In this document: piece by piece, positions 1 through 9,121 of the stretch
Numbering within the stretch: the first letter of the stretch is position 1
Layout of the letters: the number at the start of each line of letters is the position of its first letter
The notes under the pieces: generated by a model
What the model saw: the letters and a program-made list of their open reading frames with translations, nothing else
Database searches by the model: none
Told to the model about the DNA's origin: nothing
NCBI RefSeq assembly: GCF_001663775.1
Contig: NZ_KV467169.1
Span: 537,013-601,012, forward strand
Direction of reading: 5' to 3'
DNA: 64,000 nucleotides
From: Arthrobacter sp. B6
GTDB lineage: Bacteria > Actinomycetota > Actinomycetes > Actinomycetales > Micrococcaceae
Position numbers and translations under genes: made by a program

Positions 1-546
1 GCCGGCCTCGACGTAGCTGACGAACTCGGGGCAGGCCACGGACGTGATTTCCAGGTCAGGCGCCGCAGCAAAAGTGTCCTCGTAGGCGCGGGAACCAACG
101 GTGGCCGACGTTCCTATAACGCCCACGCGTCCGCTCCGGGTGGCAGCGACGGCCCGACGCACGGCGGGCTGGATCACCTCGATCACGGGAATTCCGTATT
201 TGGCGGTGTACCGCTCACGGGCGTCGCGCAGGACAGCGGCCGACGCCGAATTGCAGGCGATGGTGAGCAGCTTGACGCCGGAATCCACGAGTTCGTCCAT
301 CACGCCAAGGGCGTTCGCCCGGACTTCGGCGATGGGCAGCGGCCCGTACGGCCCGTGGGCGGTGTCCCCCACGTAGAGGATCGATTCGTTGGGCAGCTGG
401 TCGATGATGGAACGCGCCACCGTCAGTCCGCCGACGCCGGAATCAAAAACTCCGATTGGCCGGGATCCCACGTGGCCGCCGGGAATGCTGCTGGCTGGGG
501 ACTCCGCCGCAGCTGCTGACGAATCCGTGCTCGAGGCTGTTGTCAT
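1..546 (-). CDS. murI: Glutamate racemase (C-terminus cut by window edge)
   Basis: Interconverts L- and D-glutamate in the cytoplasm, supplying D-Glu for peptidoglycan. The translation from the ATG at 546 has a Ser/Ala-rich leader of about 28 residues, then the family's N-terminal motif [13 protein letters not shown] with the substrate-binding Asp-Ser, then [11 protein letters not shown], and TIACNSASA with the first catalytic Cys. The frame stays open to base 1, so the second catalytic Cys region (VACPEF is visible) and the end of the protein are at or beyond the edge. It lies downstream of the clpS-DUF2017 pair on the same strand, a common actinobacterial arrangement. The 133-base gap upstream (547-679) shows no feature I can name. 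Confidence 0.93.
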   Translation of the reverse strand, partial: MTTASSTDSSAAAAESPASSIPGGHVGSRPIGVFDSGVGGLTVARSIIDQLPNESILYVGDTAHGPYGPLPIAEVRANALGVMDELVDSGVKLLTIACNSASAAVLRDARERYTAKYGIPVIEVIQPAVRRAVAATRSGRVGVIGTSATVGSRAYEDTFAAAPDLEITSVACPEFVSYVEAG

Positions 547-679
547 GATTATTCGAGGATAGGTCTTCCCGGTAGTCGCGGCCATCACATTGTGGCGGCC
601 GACTCATGTCTAATTTGTCACACTGCAGCTTATGGCCCGGGCGCAGCGCGGGGCGGACAGCCGCCGGACAGGATGTCGT

Positions 680-1246
680 TCAGGCCCGCGTGTCCAGGGA
701 CTGCAGCATCGCCTGGACCAGGGACTCCTGCAGCCACGTGGCGAAGTTGTACACGAGGGCGAGGTAGCTTTCCACGTCCTCCGCCTGGGACCAGTCCTGC
801 ATGAGATGGACGTGCTCGGCGTCTTCCTCGTCCCGGATGTCCAGCCGCTCGGCCAGAACCAGCCGGACATCATTCAGCGCCATCGACCAGTGCCTGGCAC
901 CCTCCGGGGTGAGGAGAATTTCGTCCTTGTCCAGGTCAAGGGCGGCGGCCCGCAGGGCGCCGATCTTGGTCTCCCGCAGCGAGCGCTCGGTGAGCTGGCG
1001 GAACTCCAGGGACGCGCCGTCGTCGTTTTTCATCACGTTGGGAAGGAGCCGCCTGACCGCGCGGTCCGTGGGTTCCTGGACGTCCATGTCCAACCCGATC
1101 ATCGCGGCCAGCGGATCCTGGTGGGTCCGTTCCTCCGGCTGGAGCATGGAGATGACGTCGTGGATCAGGCTGCGGAGCAGCTCCCGTTCCGCGGGTTCGA
1201 GGAATCCGGTGATGCCTTTGAGTCCGTACTTAAATGCCTTAGCCAC
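680..1246 (-). CDS. DUF2017 domain protein
   Basis: A 188-residue cytoplasmic protein of the DUF2017 family; its function is not established. I chose the GTG at 1246 (protein begins VAKAFKYGLKGITGF) because the longer upstream frame reads through the clpS coding region in a low-complexity Arg/Ala stretch. The start overlaps the end of clpS by 8 bases, so the two are probably translationally coupled. DUF2017 genes sit next to clpS in many actinobacteria, which suggests, but does not show, a link to Clp proteolysis. It is largely helical and acidic, with no signal peptide or membrane segment. Confidence 0.85.
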   Translation of the reverse strand: MAKAFKYGLKGITGFLEPAERELLRSLIHDVISMLQPEERTHQDPLAAMIGLDMDVQEPTDRAVRRLLPNVMKNDDGASLEFRQLTERSLRETKIGALRAAALDLDKDEILLTPEGARHWSMALNDVRLVLAERLDIRDEEDAEHVHLMQDWSQAEDVESYLALVYNFATWLQESLVQAMLQSLDTRA

Positions 1247-1619
1247 GCTTGCCCTTGCCCTGCCCTGATCCGCCAGTTTTGCCGGAGCCGCCCTGGCCGC
1301 CGGTTGCCTTCTCCACGGTGGCCCACAGCCCGAACCCGTGCATGGCCACGGCATGCCGTTCGACCTGTTCCTTGCTGCCGTGGGCGACGATGGACCGGCC
1401 CTTCTTGTGGACCTCCATCATGAGCTTGTTTGCCTTGCTCTCGGAGAACCCGAAGTAGCTCTGGAAAACATAGCTGACATAGCTCATCAGGTTCACGGGA
1501 TCGTTCCAGATCACCAGGTTCCAGGGGATGTCCGGGGCGGTCAGGGAGTCTGTGGACGCCTCTGTCCCGGTCCGGGTGCCCTCCTGGGTATCAGGGCCGA
1601 GCGCAACGCTTAAGGTCAT
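1239..1619 (-). CDS. clpS: ATP-dependent Clp protease adaptor ClpS
   Basis: Adaptor that binds N-degron substrates and hands them to the ClpC/ClpP protease. The 126-residue protein has the ClpS core: PWNLVIWNDPVNLMSYV with the Asn-Asp pair that recognises the N-terminal residue, then VHKKGRSIVAHGSKEQVE. The C-terminus carries a Gly/Lys-rich tail (GGQGGSGKTGG) that is longer than usual and probably disordered. It is divergent from pncB and overlaps the DUF2017 gene downstream. Confidence 0.94.
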   Translation of the reverse strand: MTLSVALGPDTQEGTRTGTEASTDSLTAPDIPWNLVIWNDPVNLMSYVSYVFQSYFGFSESKANKLMMEVHKKGRSIVAHGSKEQVERHAVAMHGFGLWATVEKATGGQGGSGKTGGSGQGKGKRG

Positions 1620-1726
1620 CTGTCCATTCTATGGGGAGGATGGGCCCGCGCCGGATGGGCCCACCCCGGAGCCCGCCGGGGAAGCGAAGCGAGACGTGGG
1701 AGCCGGTGGGGACTAGAGTGATTTTC

Positions 1727-3055
1727 GTGAGTACCTCCGCCGGCTGGGACCGTCCCCGCACGTCCTTTTACACAGACCACTACGAACTGACCATGCTGCA
1801 GGCGTCGCTCCACTCCGGTGCCGCACATCGCCGGTCAGTCTTCGAGGCCTTCGCGCGGCGGCTGCCGGACGGCCGCCGCTACGGGATTGTGGCGGGCACG
1901 GGCAGGCTCCTGGAGGGCATCGCCAACTTCCGTTTCGGCGAGGCCGAACTGGATTTCCTCGGCCGGACCGGTGTGGTCAACCAGGACACGCTGGACTACC
2001 TGGCGAACTACCGCTTCTCCGGGGACATCTGGGGCTATCCGGAGGGCGAGGCCTACTTCCCCATGTCGCCCATCCTCGTCGTCGAATCCACGTTCGCCGA
2101 AGCCTGCATGCTGGAGACCTACCTCCTCTCGGTCCTGAACCACGACAGCGCCATCGCTTCCGCTGCCTCCCGGATGATCACAGCGGCCGGCAACCGGCCG
2201 TGCATCGAAATGGGGTCCCGCCGAACGCACGAGGAATCGGCCGCCGCCGCCGCCCGCGCCGCCGTCATCGCCGGGTTCGACAGCACCTCCAACCTCGAGG
2301 CCGGAATCCGCTACGGCATCAAGACAGTGGGCACCGCCGCGCACTCCTTCACCCTCCTGCATGACACCGAGCGGGAGGCCTTCGAGGCGCAGGTCGCCTC
2401 GCTCGGGCCGGGAACGTCGCTGCTGGTGGATACGTACGACGTCGAAGCGGCCGTCCGTGCCGCCGTCGAGCTGGCAGGGCCCCGCCTGGGGGCTGTGCGG
2501 CTCGATTCAGGGGACCTCGTTGCGCAGGCCCAGTGGGTCAGGCAGCTGCTGGACGAGCTCGGCAACGAGGACACAAAGATCGTGGTCACCTCGGACCTGG
2601 ACGAATTCGCCATCGCTGCCCTGCAGTCCGCCCCTGTCGATTCGTACGGCGTCGGCACGTCGTTGGTCACCGGCTCAGGTGCACCCACCGCGAGCATGGT
2701 CTACAAACTCGTCAGCCGGACCGACGACGCCGGGAACTTCGTCCCGGTGGCGAAGGCTGCGAAGAACAAGACCAGCATGGGCGGGCGGAAGTATGCCCTG
2801 CGGAAGCTCAACGACCACGGCATCGCCACCCAGGAGATCGTGGGAATCGGACGCCGTCCCGAGGACGACGGCAACGATCGGCCGCTGCTCCAGCAGTTCA
2901 TGAAGAACGGCGAACTCCTTCCCGGCTGGACCGGGCACGAAGGCGTTCTTCGCGCCCGGCAGCGGCACGCGGACACCATGGCTGAGCTTCCACCAGTGGT
3001 CAACCGGCTGCAGCGCGGCGAAGCCGCCATCCCAACCATCTATGAGGAGTACTGA
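1727..3055 (+). CDS. pncB: Nicotinate phosphoribosyltransferase
   Basis: Converts nicotinate and PRPP to nicotinate mononucleotide in the Preiss-Handler NAD salvage route. About 442 residues from the GTG at 1727 (VSTSAGWDRPRTSF). Family features are FYTDHYELTMLQA near the N-terminus, the RLDSGDL phosphate-binding loop in the second half, and VGTSLVTGSGAPTASMVYKLV. A second in-frame GTG at 1718 has a better-spaced purine run (GGTGGGGA) before it, so the protein may be three residues longer. The stop overlaps the pncA ATG by one base (TGATG), so the two genes form an operon that takes nicotinamide to NaMN. Confidence 0.95.
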   Translation: MSTSAGWDRPRTSFYTDHYELTMLQASLHSGAAHRRSVFEAFARRLPDGRRYGIVAGTGRLLEGIANFRFGEAELDFLGRTGVVNQDTLDYLANYRFSGDIWGYPEGEAYFPMSPILVVESTFAEACMLETYLLSVLNHDSAIASAASRMITAAGNRPCIEMGSRRTHEESAAAAARAAVIAGFDSTSNLEAGIRYGIKTVGTAAHSFTLLHDTEREAFEAQVASLGPGTSLLVDTYDVEAAVRAAVELAGPRLGAVRLDSGDLVAQAQWVRQLLDELGNEDTKIVVTSDLDEFAIAALQSAPVDSYGVGTSLVTGSGAPTASMVYKLVSRTDDAGNFVPVAKAAKNKTSMGGRKYALRKLNDHGIATQEIVGIGRRPEDDGNDRPLLQQFMKNGELLPGWTGHEGVLRARQRHADTMAELPPVVNRLQRGEAAIPTIYEEY

Positions 3056-3702
3056 TGTCACGCGCCTTGATCATTGTGGACGTCCAGAACGATTTCTGTG
3101 AAGGCGGTTCGCTGGCTGTGGCCGGCGGCGCGGACGTAGCCGCAGCCATCAGCGATTATGTGGACGCCCACCACCTTGAATTCGACCACATCGTTGCCAC
3201 CCAGGACTGGCACATCGACCCCGGTGATCATTTCTCCGAGGCGCCCGATTTCAAGGACAGCTGGCCACCGCATTGCATCGCGGGAACCAGGGGAGCCGAA
3301 CTGCATCCGGACCTGGACACCGAATACATCCAGGCCTACTTCCAGAAGGGCCAGTTCGCGGCAGCGTACTCGGGCTTCGAGGGTCTCCTCGCACCTGAGG
3401 ACGCCGTACCCACCGGGGACCGCCAACCCGGAACCCTTGCCGCTGGCGCTGTGGCGGGTGATCCCGAAACGTACGCTGCGGCCGACGACGCCATCGGGCT
3501 TGATGACTGGCTGCAAAGCCACGATGTGGAGGACGTCGTGGTGGTGGGGATCGCTACGGATTACTGCGTGATGGCAACCTCACTGGATGCCGTCCAGGCG
3601 GGCTACTCCGTGACTGTCATCCGCTCCCTCACCGCGGGCATCGCCGAAGACCTTGAGGATGCTGTTGCCGAGATGGAGCTCGGCGGCGTCGACGTCGCCT
3701 GA
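3055..3702 (+). CDS. pncA: Nicotinamidase (isochorismatase fold)
   Basis: Hydrolyses nicotinamide to nicotinate, feeding PncB directly upstream. The catalytic triad is visible: Asp9 in IVDVQNDF, Lys98 in FQKGQF and Cys171 in TDYCVMAT. The metal site is Asp51/His53/His59 in DWHIDPGDHF plus His73 in PPHC. At 215 residues it is about 29 longer than the mycobacterial enzyme; the extra residues (about 117-147, Gly/Ala-rich) lie between the Lys and Cys of the triad. It is followed by a hairpin terminator at 3719-3751. Confidence 0.95.
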   Translation: MSRALIIVDVQNDFCEGGSLAVAGGADVAAAISDYVDAHHLEFDHIVATQDWHIDPGDHFSEAPDFKDSWPPHCIAGTRGAELHPDLDTEYIQAYFQKGQFAAAYSGFEGLLAPEDAVPTGDRQPGTLAAGAVAGDPETYAAADDAIGLDDWLQSHDVEDVVVVGIATDYCVMATSLDAVQAGYSVTVIRSLTAGIAEDLEDAVAEMELGGVDVA

Positions 3703-3718
3703 TTGCCTGTTGCTGCGA

Positions 3719-3751
3719 GAGTGGCCCCAGTGCTGTGCACCGGGGCCACTC
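3719..3751. terminator. Bidirectional hairpin terminator between pncA and the helicase gene
   Basis: A perfect 10-bp stem, GAGTGGCCCC (3719-3728) with GGGGCCACTC (3742-3751), and a 13-base loop, placed between two convergent genes. The T-tract is weak (CTTTCC), so termination may be only partly intrinsic. Confidence 0.7.
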
Positions 3752-3783
3752 CTTTCCAACGTCACCGCTGCTTCACGCCACGG

Positions 3784-5568
3784 CTATTTCCTGCCGATGA
3801 ACCAGTCCTGGAGCTTCCGCAGCCTTGACTGCAGCTGTTCCTCGTTGGCCTGGGCCACCGGCGGGCCCCCGCACACCGTCCGCAGCTTGGTGTGCACCAC
3901 ACCATGCGGGGTTCCTGTCCGCGCAGACCAGGCCGCCACGTTCTTGGCCAGCTCATTGCGCAGGTCCATAAGCATCCGGTGGTCCGGGACGGAGGGAGCC
4001 GCAGGGGCCTGCTCAGCGGCAGGCGAGCGCCGGTTCTTGCGGCTTAGCTGGTCGTGCTGACGCTGCCGGAGCAGGGTTCCCACCTGCTCCGCGTCAAGAA
4101 GCCCCGGGATGCCCAGGAAGTCCAGCTCGTCTTCTGAACCCACCTCTCCCCCGGTGCCGAACTCGCCGCCGTCGAACAGGACACGGTCGAAGGAGGCCTG
4201 CGAATCGAGTGCCTCGAACTTGCCCTTGGTCAGGCTGTCCGACGCTTTGTCCTCCCGGTTGGCCTCGGCCATGAGGGAATCCTCGGGATTGAACAGTCCG
4301 TCGGCGTCCTCTTTCTCGGGGCGGTCCAGTGCGTGGTCCCGTTCGGCTTCCATCGAGTTGGCCAGCGCCATCAGCTGTGGCACGGACGGCAGGAAGACCG
4401 ACGCCGTCTCACCCCGTTTCCGGGCACGCACAAAGCGGCCAACGGCCTGGGCGAAGAACAGCGGCGTGGAGGTGGACGTCGCGTACACACCCACGGACAG
4501 GCGGGGAACGTCAACACCTTCGGACACCATCCGGACGGCAACCATCCACCGCTTCTCGCTCGCGGTGAATTCCTCGATCTTGCTGGAGGCTTTCGCGTCG
4601 TCGGAAAGAATAACGGTGGGTGACTCGCCGGTGATCCGCTTCAGCTGGCCGGCATAGGCCCTGGCATCCTCGTGGTCTGTGGCGATGACCAGCCCGCCGG
4701 CGTCCGGGACTGTACGGCGCACCTCGCTGAGGCGTTTGTCCGCGCCGGCAAGGACGGCCGGAATCCATTCGCCGGCCGGGTTCAGCGCCGTCCGCCAGGC
4801 GTGGGAGGTGATGTCCTTCGTGACCGCGGCTTCGCCAAGCGAGGCGGCCATCTCCTCCCCGGCACTGGTACGCCAGCGCATCTGGCCGGAGTACGCCATG
4901 AACATCACGGGGCGCACCACATGGTCCCGGAGTGCGTTGCCGTAGCCATACGTGTAATCCGCTTTGGAGCGCCGGATGCCGTCCCGGTCCTGGGCATATT
5001 CCACAAAGGGGATGGGCGAAGTGTCGGACCGAAAGGGAGTACCTGTCAGCGACAGCCGCCGCGCCGCGGGATCGAACGCCTCGCGCAGGCCGTCGCCCCA
5101 GGACAGGGCCTCGCCGCCGTGGTGGATCTCATCGAGGATCACCAGGGTGCGGGCGGCCTCCGTCTTGGCCCGGTGCAGCATGGGTTTGCTGGCGACCTGG
5201 GCGTAGGTGACTGCCACACCGATGAACCCGCGGCCGTGCTGGCCGTCGGAGTTCTTGAAATTGGGGTCGATGGCGATGCCAACCTTGGCGGCCGCGTCTG
5301 CCCACTGTCGTTTCAGGTGGTCAGTGGGCGCAACGATGGTGACGCGGTTCACTGCACCGGATTCGATGAGCATGGACGCGACACGCAGGGCGAACGTGGT
5401 TTTGCCTGCGCCGGGCGTTGCTACCGCCAGGAAATCCCGGGGTCCGGTAGTGAAGTAAAGGTCAAGGGCTTCCTGTTGCCAGGCACGGAGTTTCGGGGCG
5501 GTTCCCCACGCTGCGCGTTCCGGATAGGCCGGAGGCAGGGTGGGGCCGCCAAAGAGCGTCTCCGTCAC
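3784..5568 (-). CDS. SF2 DEAD/DEAH-type helicase
   Basis: A 594-residue superfamily 2 helicase or translocase with a ResIII/XPB-like core. Motifs in order: Q-like region RAWQQEALD, Walker A TPGAGKTT (about residues 51-58), DEIH (146-149), motif III-like TGTPFR (175-180), SEGVDVPRL in the second RecA domain, and QAVGRFVRAR (motif VI with the arginine finger). The C-terminal 200 residues are acidic and helical and match no domain I recognise. The start is GTG, sharing one base with the stop of the DUF3039 gene (TAGTG), so translation is probably coupled. Substrate and pathway are unknown. Confidence 0.85.
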   Translation of the reverse strand: MTETLFGGPTLPPAYPERAAWGTAPKLRAWQQEALDLYFTTGPRDFLAVATPGAGKTTFALRVASMLIESGAVNRVTIVAPTDHLKRQWADAAAKVGIAIDPNFKNSDGQHGRGFIGVAVTYAQVASKPMLHRAKTEAARTLVILDEIHHGGEALSWGDGLREAFDPAARRLSLTGTPFRSDTSPIPFVEYAQDRDGIRRSKADYTYGYGNALRDHVVRPVMFMAYSGQMRWRTSAGEEMAASLGEAAVTKDITSHAWRTALNPAGEWIPAVLAGADKRLSEVRRTVPDAGGLVIATDHEDARAYAGQLKRITGESPTVILSDDAKASSKIEEFTASEKRWMVAVRMVSEGVDVPRLSVGVYATSTSTPLFFAQAVGRFVRARKRGETASVFLPSVPQLMALANSMEAERDHALDRPEKEDADGLFNPEDSLMAEANREDKASDSLTKGKFEALDSQASFDRVLFDGGEFGTGGEVGSEDELDFLGIPGLLDAEQVGTLLRQRQHDQLSRKNRRSPAAEQAPAAPSVPDHRMLMDLRNELAKNVAAWSARTGTPHGVVHTKLRTVCGGPPVAQANEEQLQSRLRKLQDWFIGRK

Positions 5569-5909
5569 TACTTGTTGTTGCCCGAGTCCCCTCCGGGACC
5601 CTTGCCGCCGTCGTTGCCCGGGCGGAGGCCCTCATAAACCTCTTTGCACATGGGACATACCGGGAACTTCTGCGGATCCCGGCCCGGCGTCCACACTTTG
5701 CCACAGAGGGCAATGACGGGCTCACCCGTCAGCGCGGATTCCATGATCTTTTCTTTGCGCACATAGTGCGAGAAGCGTTCCCGGTCTCCGGGCTCCACTT
5801 CCTGGCGCAGTTCCTCGCGCTCAATGGTGGCCGTGGACGTTCCAGCCCCGGAAAGCTCGCGCATCGGGTCGTTTTCGAGAGGGTCCGTCATGCTAGTCAT
5901 GGCATCCAT
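5568..5909 (-). CDS. DUF3039 domain protein
   Basis: A 113-residue soluble protein of the actinobacterial DUF3039 family, function unknown. It has a conserved centre (REKIMESALTGEPVIALCGK) followed by CPMCKEVY; the Cys of ALCGK plus the CxxC could form a metal site. The start at 5909 is preferred because GGAAAGG sits 5-6 bases upstream; in-frame ATGs at 5900 and 5891 are alternatives. The tail is Gly/Asn-rich. The stop codon overlaps the helicase start by one base, which suggests that the two products work together. Confidence 0.82.
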   Translation of the reverse strand: MDAMTSMTDPLENDPMRELSGAGTSTATIEREELRQEVEPGDRERFSHYVRKEKIMESALTGEPVIALCGKVWTPGRDPQKFPVCPMCKEVYEGLRPGNDGGKGPGGDSGNNK

Positions 5910-5960
5910 CTTAGCCTTTCCGGAACGGTGGCGTCCGACGCCGGGAGGACCGTTTCGCTC

Positions 5961-6743
5961 TCACAGCCCCTGCCAGGCGGGTTTGTTGTCATAGGTGTGC
6001 CGGTAGAAATCCGCCAGTTTCAGTGAGGACGCTGCGGCCTCATCCAGGAGGATGGTGGCATGCGGGTGGAACTGCAGGATGGAGGCTGCGCAGATGGCGG
6101 AGACTGGTCCCTCGACAAAGTCGCGGACCGTCGGGGCCTTCTGCGCTCCGGTGGCGATGAGGACAACGTGCCGGGCCTCGAGGATGGTACCCAGCCCCTG
6201 CGTCACCACGTGGTGCGGCACCTCCGCCAGGCTGGGGAAAAACCTTGCGTTGTCCCGGCGGGTCTGCTCGATCAGGCTCTTGATCCGGGTCCGCGACGCG
6301 AACGACGAGCCGGGCTCGTTAAAGCCGATGTGCCCGTCCGTGCCGACTCCCAGGAGCTGCAGGTCCACTCCGCCCAGGGACCGCATCTGGTCCTCGTAGG
6401 CACGGCATGCTGCCGGCAGGTCCTCTGCGGCACCGTCAGGAGTGTGCACGTTCTCCGGCAGGATGTTCACCCGGTCGGTGAACTCGCGCCTGATGACCTC
6501 GCGGTAGGATTCCGGGTGCCCGTGCTCGAGGCCCACGTATTCATCCAGCGCGAACGCATGCGCCGCGCTGAAGTCCAGCCCGTCACGCTCGTGCCGTGCC
6601 GCGAGCTCGTCATAGACGGGAAGGGGGGAGGACCCTGTGGCCAGCCCCAGGACCGCGTCGGGTTTGCGCCGGAGCAGCGCTTCGACGGCATCGGCCGCCA
6701 GCTGTCCTATTTGCTTGCTGCCTTGGAGGATGACAACTTCCAC
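5961..6743 (-). CDS. nagB: Glucosamine-6-phosphate deaminase
   Basis: Converts glucosamine 6-phosphate to fructose 6-phosphate and ammonia, the last step of amino-sugar catabolism. The 260-residue protein carries LGLATGSSP (phosphate loop), FALDEYVGL with the proton-transfer Asp, and GVGTDGHIGFNEPGSS with the active-site His/Glu region, followed by ASRTRIKSL. Length fits the bacterial NagB family. It begins 30 bases after the ABC permease gene and may share its transcript. No nagA or transporter is nearby. Confidence 0.95.
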   Translation of the reverse strand: MEVVILQGSKQIGQLAADAVEALLRRKPDAVLGLATGSSPLPVYDELAARHERDGLDFSAAHAFALDEYVGLEHGHPESYREVIRREFTDRVNILPENVHTPDGAAEDLPAACRAYEDQMRSLGGVDLQLLGVGTDGHIGFNEPGSSFASRTRIKSLIEQTRRDNARFFPSLAEVPHHVVTQGLGTILEARHVVLIATGAQKAPTVRDFVEGPVSAICAASILQFHPHATILLDEAAASSLKLADFYRHTYDNKPAWQGL

Positions 6744-6773
6744 TACCGGCCACCTTTCTGGCGTACTGCGGAT

Positions 6774-8345
6774 TCAGCGGTTAACAGTCAGCTGGGCCAA
6801 CAATTCCGGCCCGCGGGCGTCAAGCCATCTGCCGCCCAGCCGGACTCCGACCACAAAAAGCGAGAGTCCCAGTATCACGCCCACTGCCAGGTTGATCCAC
6901 CCGAAAAGGGCATTTCCCGTGACCAGGTGCGCGATGAACAGCCCCACTTCGGGCAAGACCAGCAGGCTCAGGATTCCCATGCCGGCGAACTGCACAGCCA
7001 AGGTCTGGCCCACGTTGCCCGGGGGCTTCTTGAACGGGCTGTCTCCGGGCAACGGCACGGCCACGGTGTAGCGTGCAGACACCACGGACGACAGTCCCAG
7101 CCCCGTGAACAGGATGCCCAGGCTGAGGCCCAGCTGGCCTGGCAGGGCGTCCCAGCTGCCCGTGAAGAGGCATTGGCCCACGGCGAAGACCAGCACCACC
7201 GGCAGGGCGAAGGCGAGGCAGGCGAGCGCCCGCCCGAGCCGGTCATCGGTTCCCTTGACTCCCGTGGCCAGGTGCAGGGCGAAAGCCGTGTTGTCGTAGG
7301 AGACGTCCGCCGAGATGGACCAGGCCAGCAGGAACGCCGCCAGGGGTGCTGCGAGCGCCAGGGTGGCGTAGTCACCGCTCTGGCTTCCTTGGAACACCAG
7401 CAGGATGGGCAGCAGCGGAACCACTACGAGCGAACCTGAGTAGCGGGGGTCCCGCAGCCAGTAGGTCAGCGCCCTCGCCGTTACGGCACCGGCAGGGGTG
7501 GGCGGCAGCAGGCCGAGGAGTCCCAGTTTTCCGCCTTTCCGGCTTCCGCTTCCGGAATACGGCGGATTGACCAGGGCCCGCTCCAGCAGCAGCTTCCAGC
7601 ACCAGGCGAGGCCGCCGAGCGTGGCCACCGCGACCAGGAACTTGGCTGTCGCCGCCACGGGGGCTCCGGCGGCAATCTCGCCGCCAAGGGACCAGGCCGC
7701 CCCCAGCGGCGTCCAGGAGAGTGTGGCCGCCAACTCCGGCAGGAAGCCTGAGGAGGCGGAGACACCCCTGCTCACCCCTGCCACGATCGGACCCATGAGG
7801 ACCAGCGGGATCATAAAGACGATGGCGCTGACATCTTTGAAGCGGCGCGAGGACGCGAGGCTGGCGGTCGCAGTGGTCACCACCTTGGACAGGACCACAC
7901 AGCTCAGGACGCCGACGCCGGCACCGACCAGTGCGGCAACGGCCGGAAGGGGGCCCCGGGCCCACGTCCATACGGTGGCGAGCGCCACGAGGGCAGTGGC
8001 GACGCCGGGAATGCCGATCAGCCCGCCAAGGGCCAGCCCGGTCAGGAGCTGCCGCATGGGAATCGCGGAGGTGGTGAAACGCGCGGGATCCAGCGTCATG
8101 TCTGCAGCGGCGGCGGCCACGGGGATGATGCCCCAGCCCAGGAGGGCCGCCGAACCGCCGAGCACCACTACAGTCTGGGCCAGTTCCGGGTCAGCGCGGC
8201 GCAAGAGGATTAGGGCCACGACCAGTGAGCCCACCAGCCCCAGCGCGTACAGCCCGCCGAAGGCCATGCCCACCAGCTGCCAGGGACTGCGCCGGAGGCC
8301 GTTGCGGAGCAGGGTCAGCTTCAGCCTTAGAAGGTGCGCAACCAT
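6774..8345 (-). CDS. ABC transporter permease (ABC-2-like exporter)
   Basis: A 523-residue integral membrane protein, with about a dozen hydrophobic segments, that pairs with the ATPase encoded just upstream. The ATG at 8345 is chosen (MVAHLLRLKLTLLRNGLRR): its basic amphipathic start followed by membrane segments is typical of exporter permeases, and the longer frame upstream is out-of-frame ATPase sequence. It overlaps the ATPase gene by 19 bases. The substrate cannot be read from the sequence. Confidence 0.82.
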   Translation of the reverse strand: MVAHLLRLKLTLLRNGLRRSPWQLVGMAFGGLYALGLVGSLVVALILLRRADPELAQTVVVLGGSAALLGWGIIPVAAAAADMTLDPARFTTSAIPMRQLLTGLALGGLIGIPGVATALVALATVWTWARGPLPAVAALVGAGVGVLSCVVLSKVVTTATASLASSRRFKDVSAIVFMIPLVLMGPIVAGVSRGVSASSGFLPELAATLSWTPLGAAWSLGGEIAAGAPVAATAKFLVAVATLGGLAWCWKLLLERALVNPPYSGSGSRKGGKLGLLGLLPPTPAGAVTARALTYWLRDPRYSGSLVVVPLLPILLVFQGSQSGDYATLALAAPLAAFLLAWSISADVSYDNTAFALHLATGVKGTDDRLGRALACLAFALPVVLVFAVGQCLFTGSWDALPGQLGLSLGILFTGLGLSSVVSARYTVAVPLPGDSPFKKPPGNVGQTLAVQFAGMGILSLLVLPEVGLFIAHLVTGNALFGWINLAVGVILGLSLFVVGVRLGGRWLDARGPELLAQLTVNR

Positions 8346-9121
8346 TCCAGGCCTTCCGTGTGGTTGCGTCCGCCCACCAGCTGGACGAACCTCTCCTCCA
8401 GGGACGCGCCGGCCCGGACCTCGTCCACCGTCCCGGCCGCGAGCAGCCGCCCGGCGGCAACGACGGCAACGTGGTCGCACATGCGCTGGACCAGGTCCAT
8501 GACATGGCTTGAGACGATGACCGTCCCGCCGGAGGCGACGTAGCGGTCCAGGATGGCGCGGATGTTTGACGCCGAGACGGGGTCCACGGATTCGAAGGGC
8601 TCGTCCAGCACCAGCAGCCGCGGCGCGTGGATCAGGGCCGAGGCGAGGGCGATCTTCTTCGTCATGCCGGCCGAGTAGTCCACCACCAGCGTGCCGGCGT
8701 CCTGGCTGAGGTCCAGGGCCGACAACAGCTCCCCTACCCGGGCAGCCAGGACGTCCTTCTCCATGCCGCGAAGCAGCCCGGCATAGGTGACCAGCTGCTC
8801 GCCGGTGAGCCGGTCAAAGAGGCGCACCCCGTCCGGGAGGATCCCCATCAGCTTCTTGGCCTCCAGCGGCCTGGCCCAGACATCCACGCCATGGACCACC
8901 GCAGTACCGAAGTCGGGCCGCAGCAGGCCGGTGGCCATCGACAGGGTGGTGGTCTTCCCGGCGCCGTTGGGGCCTACAATGCCAAAAAATGAGCCGGCCG
9001 GGACGTCGAGGCTGATGCCGTCGACGGCGATTTTCCCGCCGAAGCGCTTGGCGAGCCCGCGGATGGACAGGGCAGGAACGGGGCCGGCGTGCACCGAGGG
9101 ATCAGGATGCGGAGCAGTCAT
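8327..9121 (-). CDS. ABC transporter ATP-binding protein
   Basis: A 264-residue nucleotide-binding subunit. Walker A is GPNGAGKT (residues 50-57), the Q-loop region includes LMGILPDGVRLFD, Walker B is LLVLDEPFES, and the switch His is in VSSHVMD. The signature is YSAGM rather than LSGGQ, a variant common in ABC-2 exporter ATPases. There is no periplasmic binding protein gene in the cluster, so export rather than uptake is likely. Confidence 0.92.
   Translation of the reverse strand: MTAPHPDPSVHAGPVPALSIRGLAKRFGGKIAVDGISLDVPAGSFFGIVGPNGAGKTTTLSMATGLLRPDFGTAVVHGVDVWARPLEAKKLMGILPDGVRLFDRLTGEQLVTYAGLLRGMEKDVLAARVGELLSALDLSQDAGTLVVDYSAGMTKKIALASALIHAPRLLVLDEPFESVDPVSASNIRAILDRYVASGGTVIVSSHVMDLVQRMCDHVAVVAAGRLLAAGTVDEVRAGASLEERFVQLVGGRNHTEGLEWLRTF

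Noticed and set aside
632-1423. Plus-strand open frame across the DUF2017 and clpS genes
   Set aside because: Antisense to two recognisable genes and without a ribosome site or motifs.
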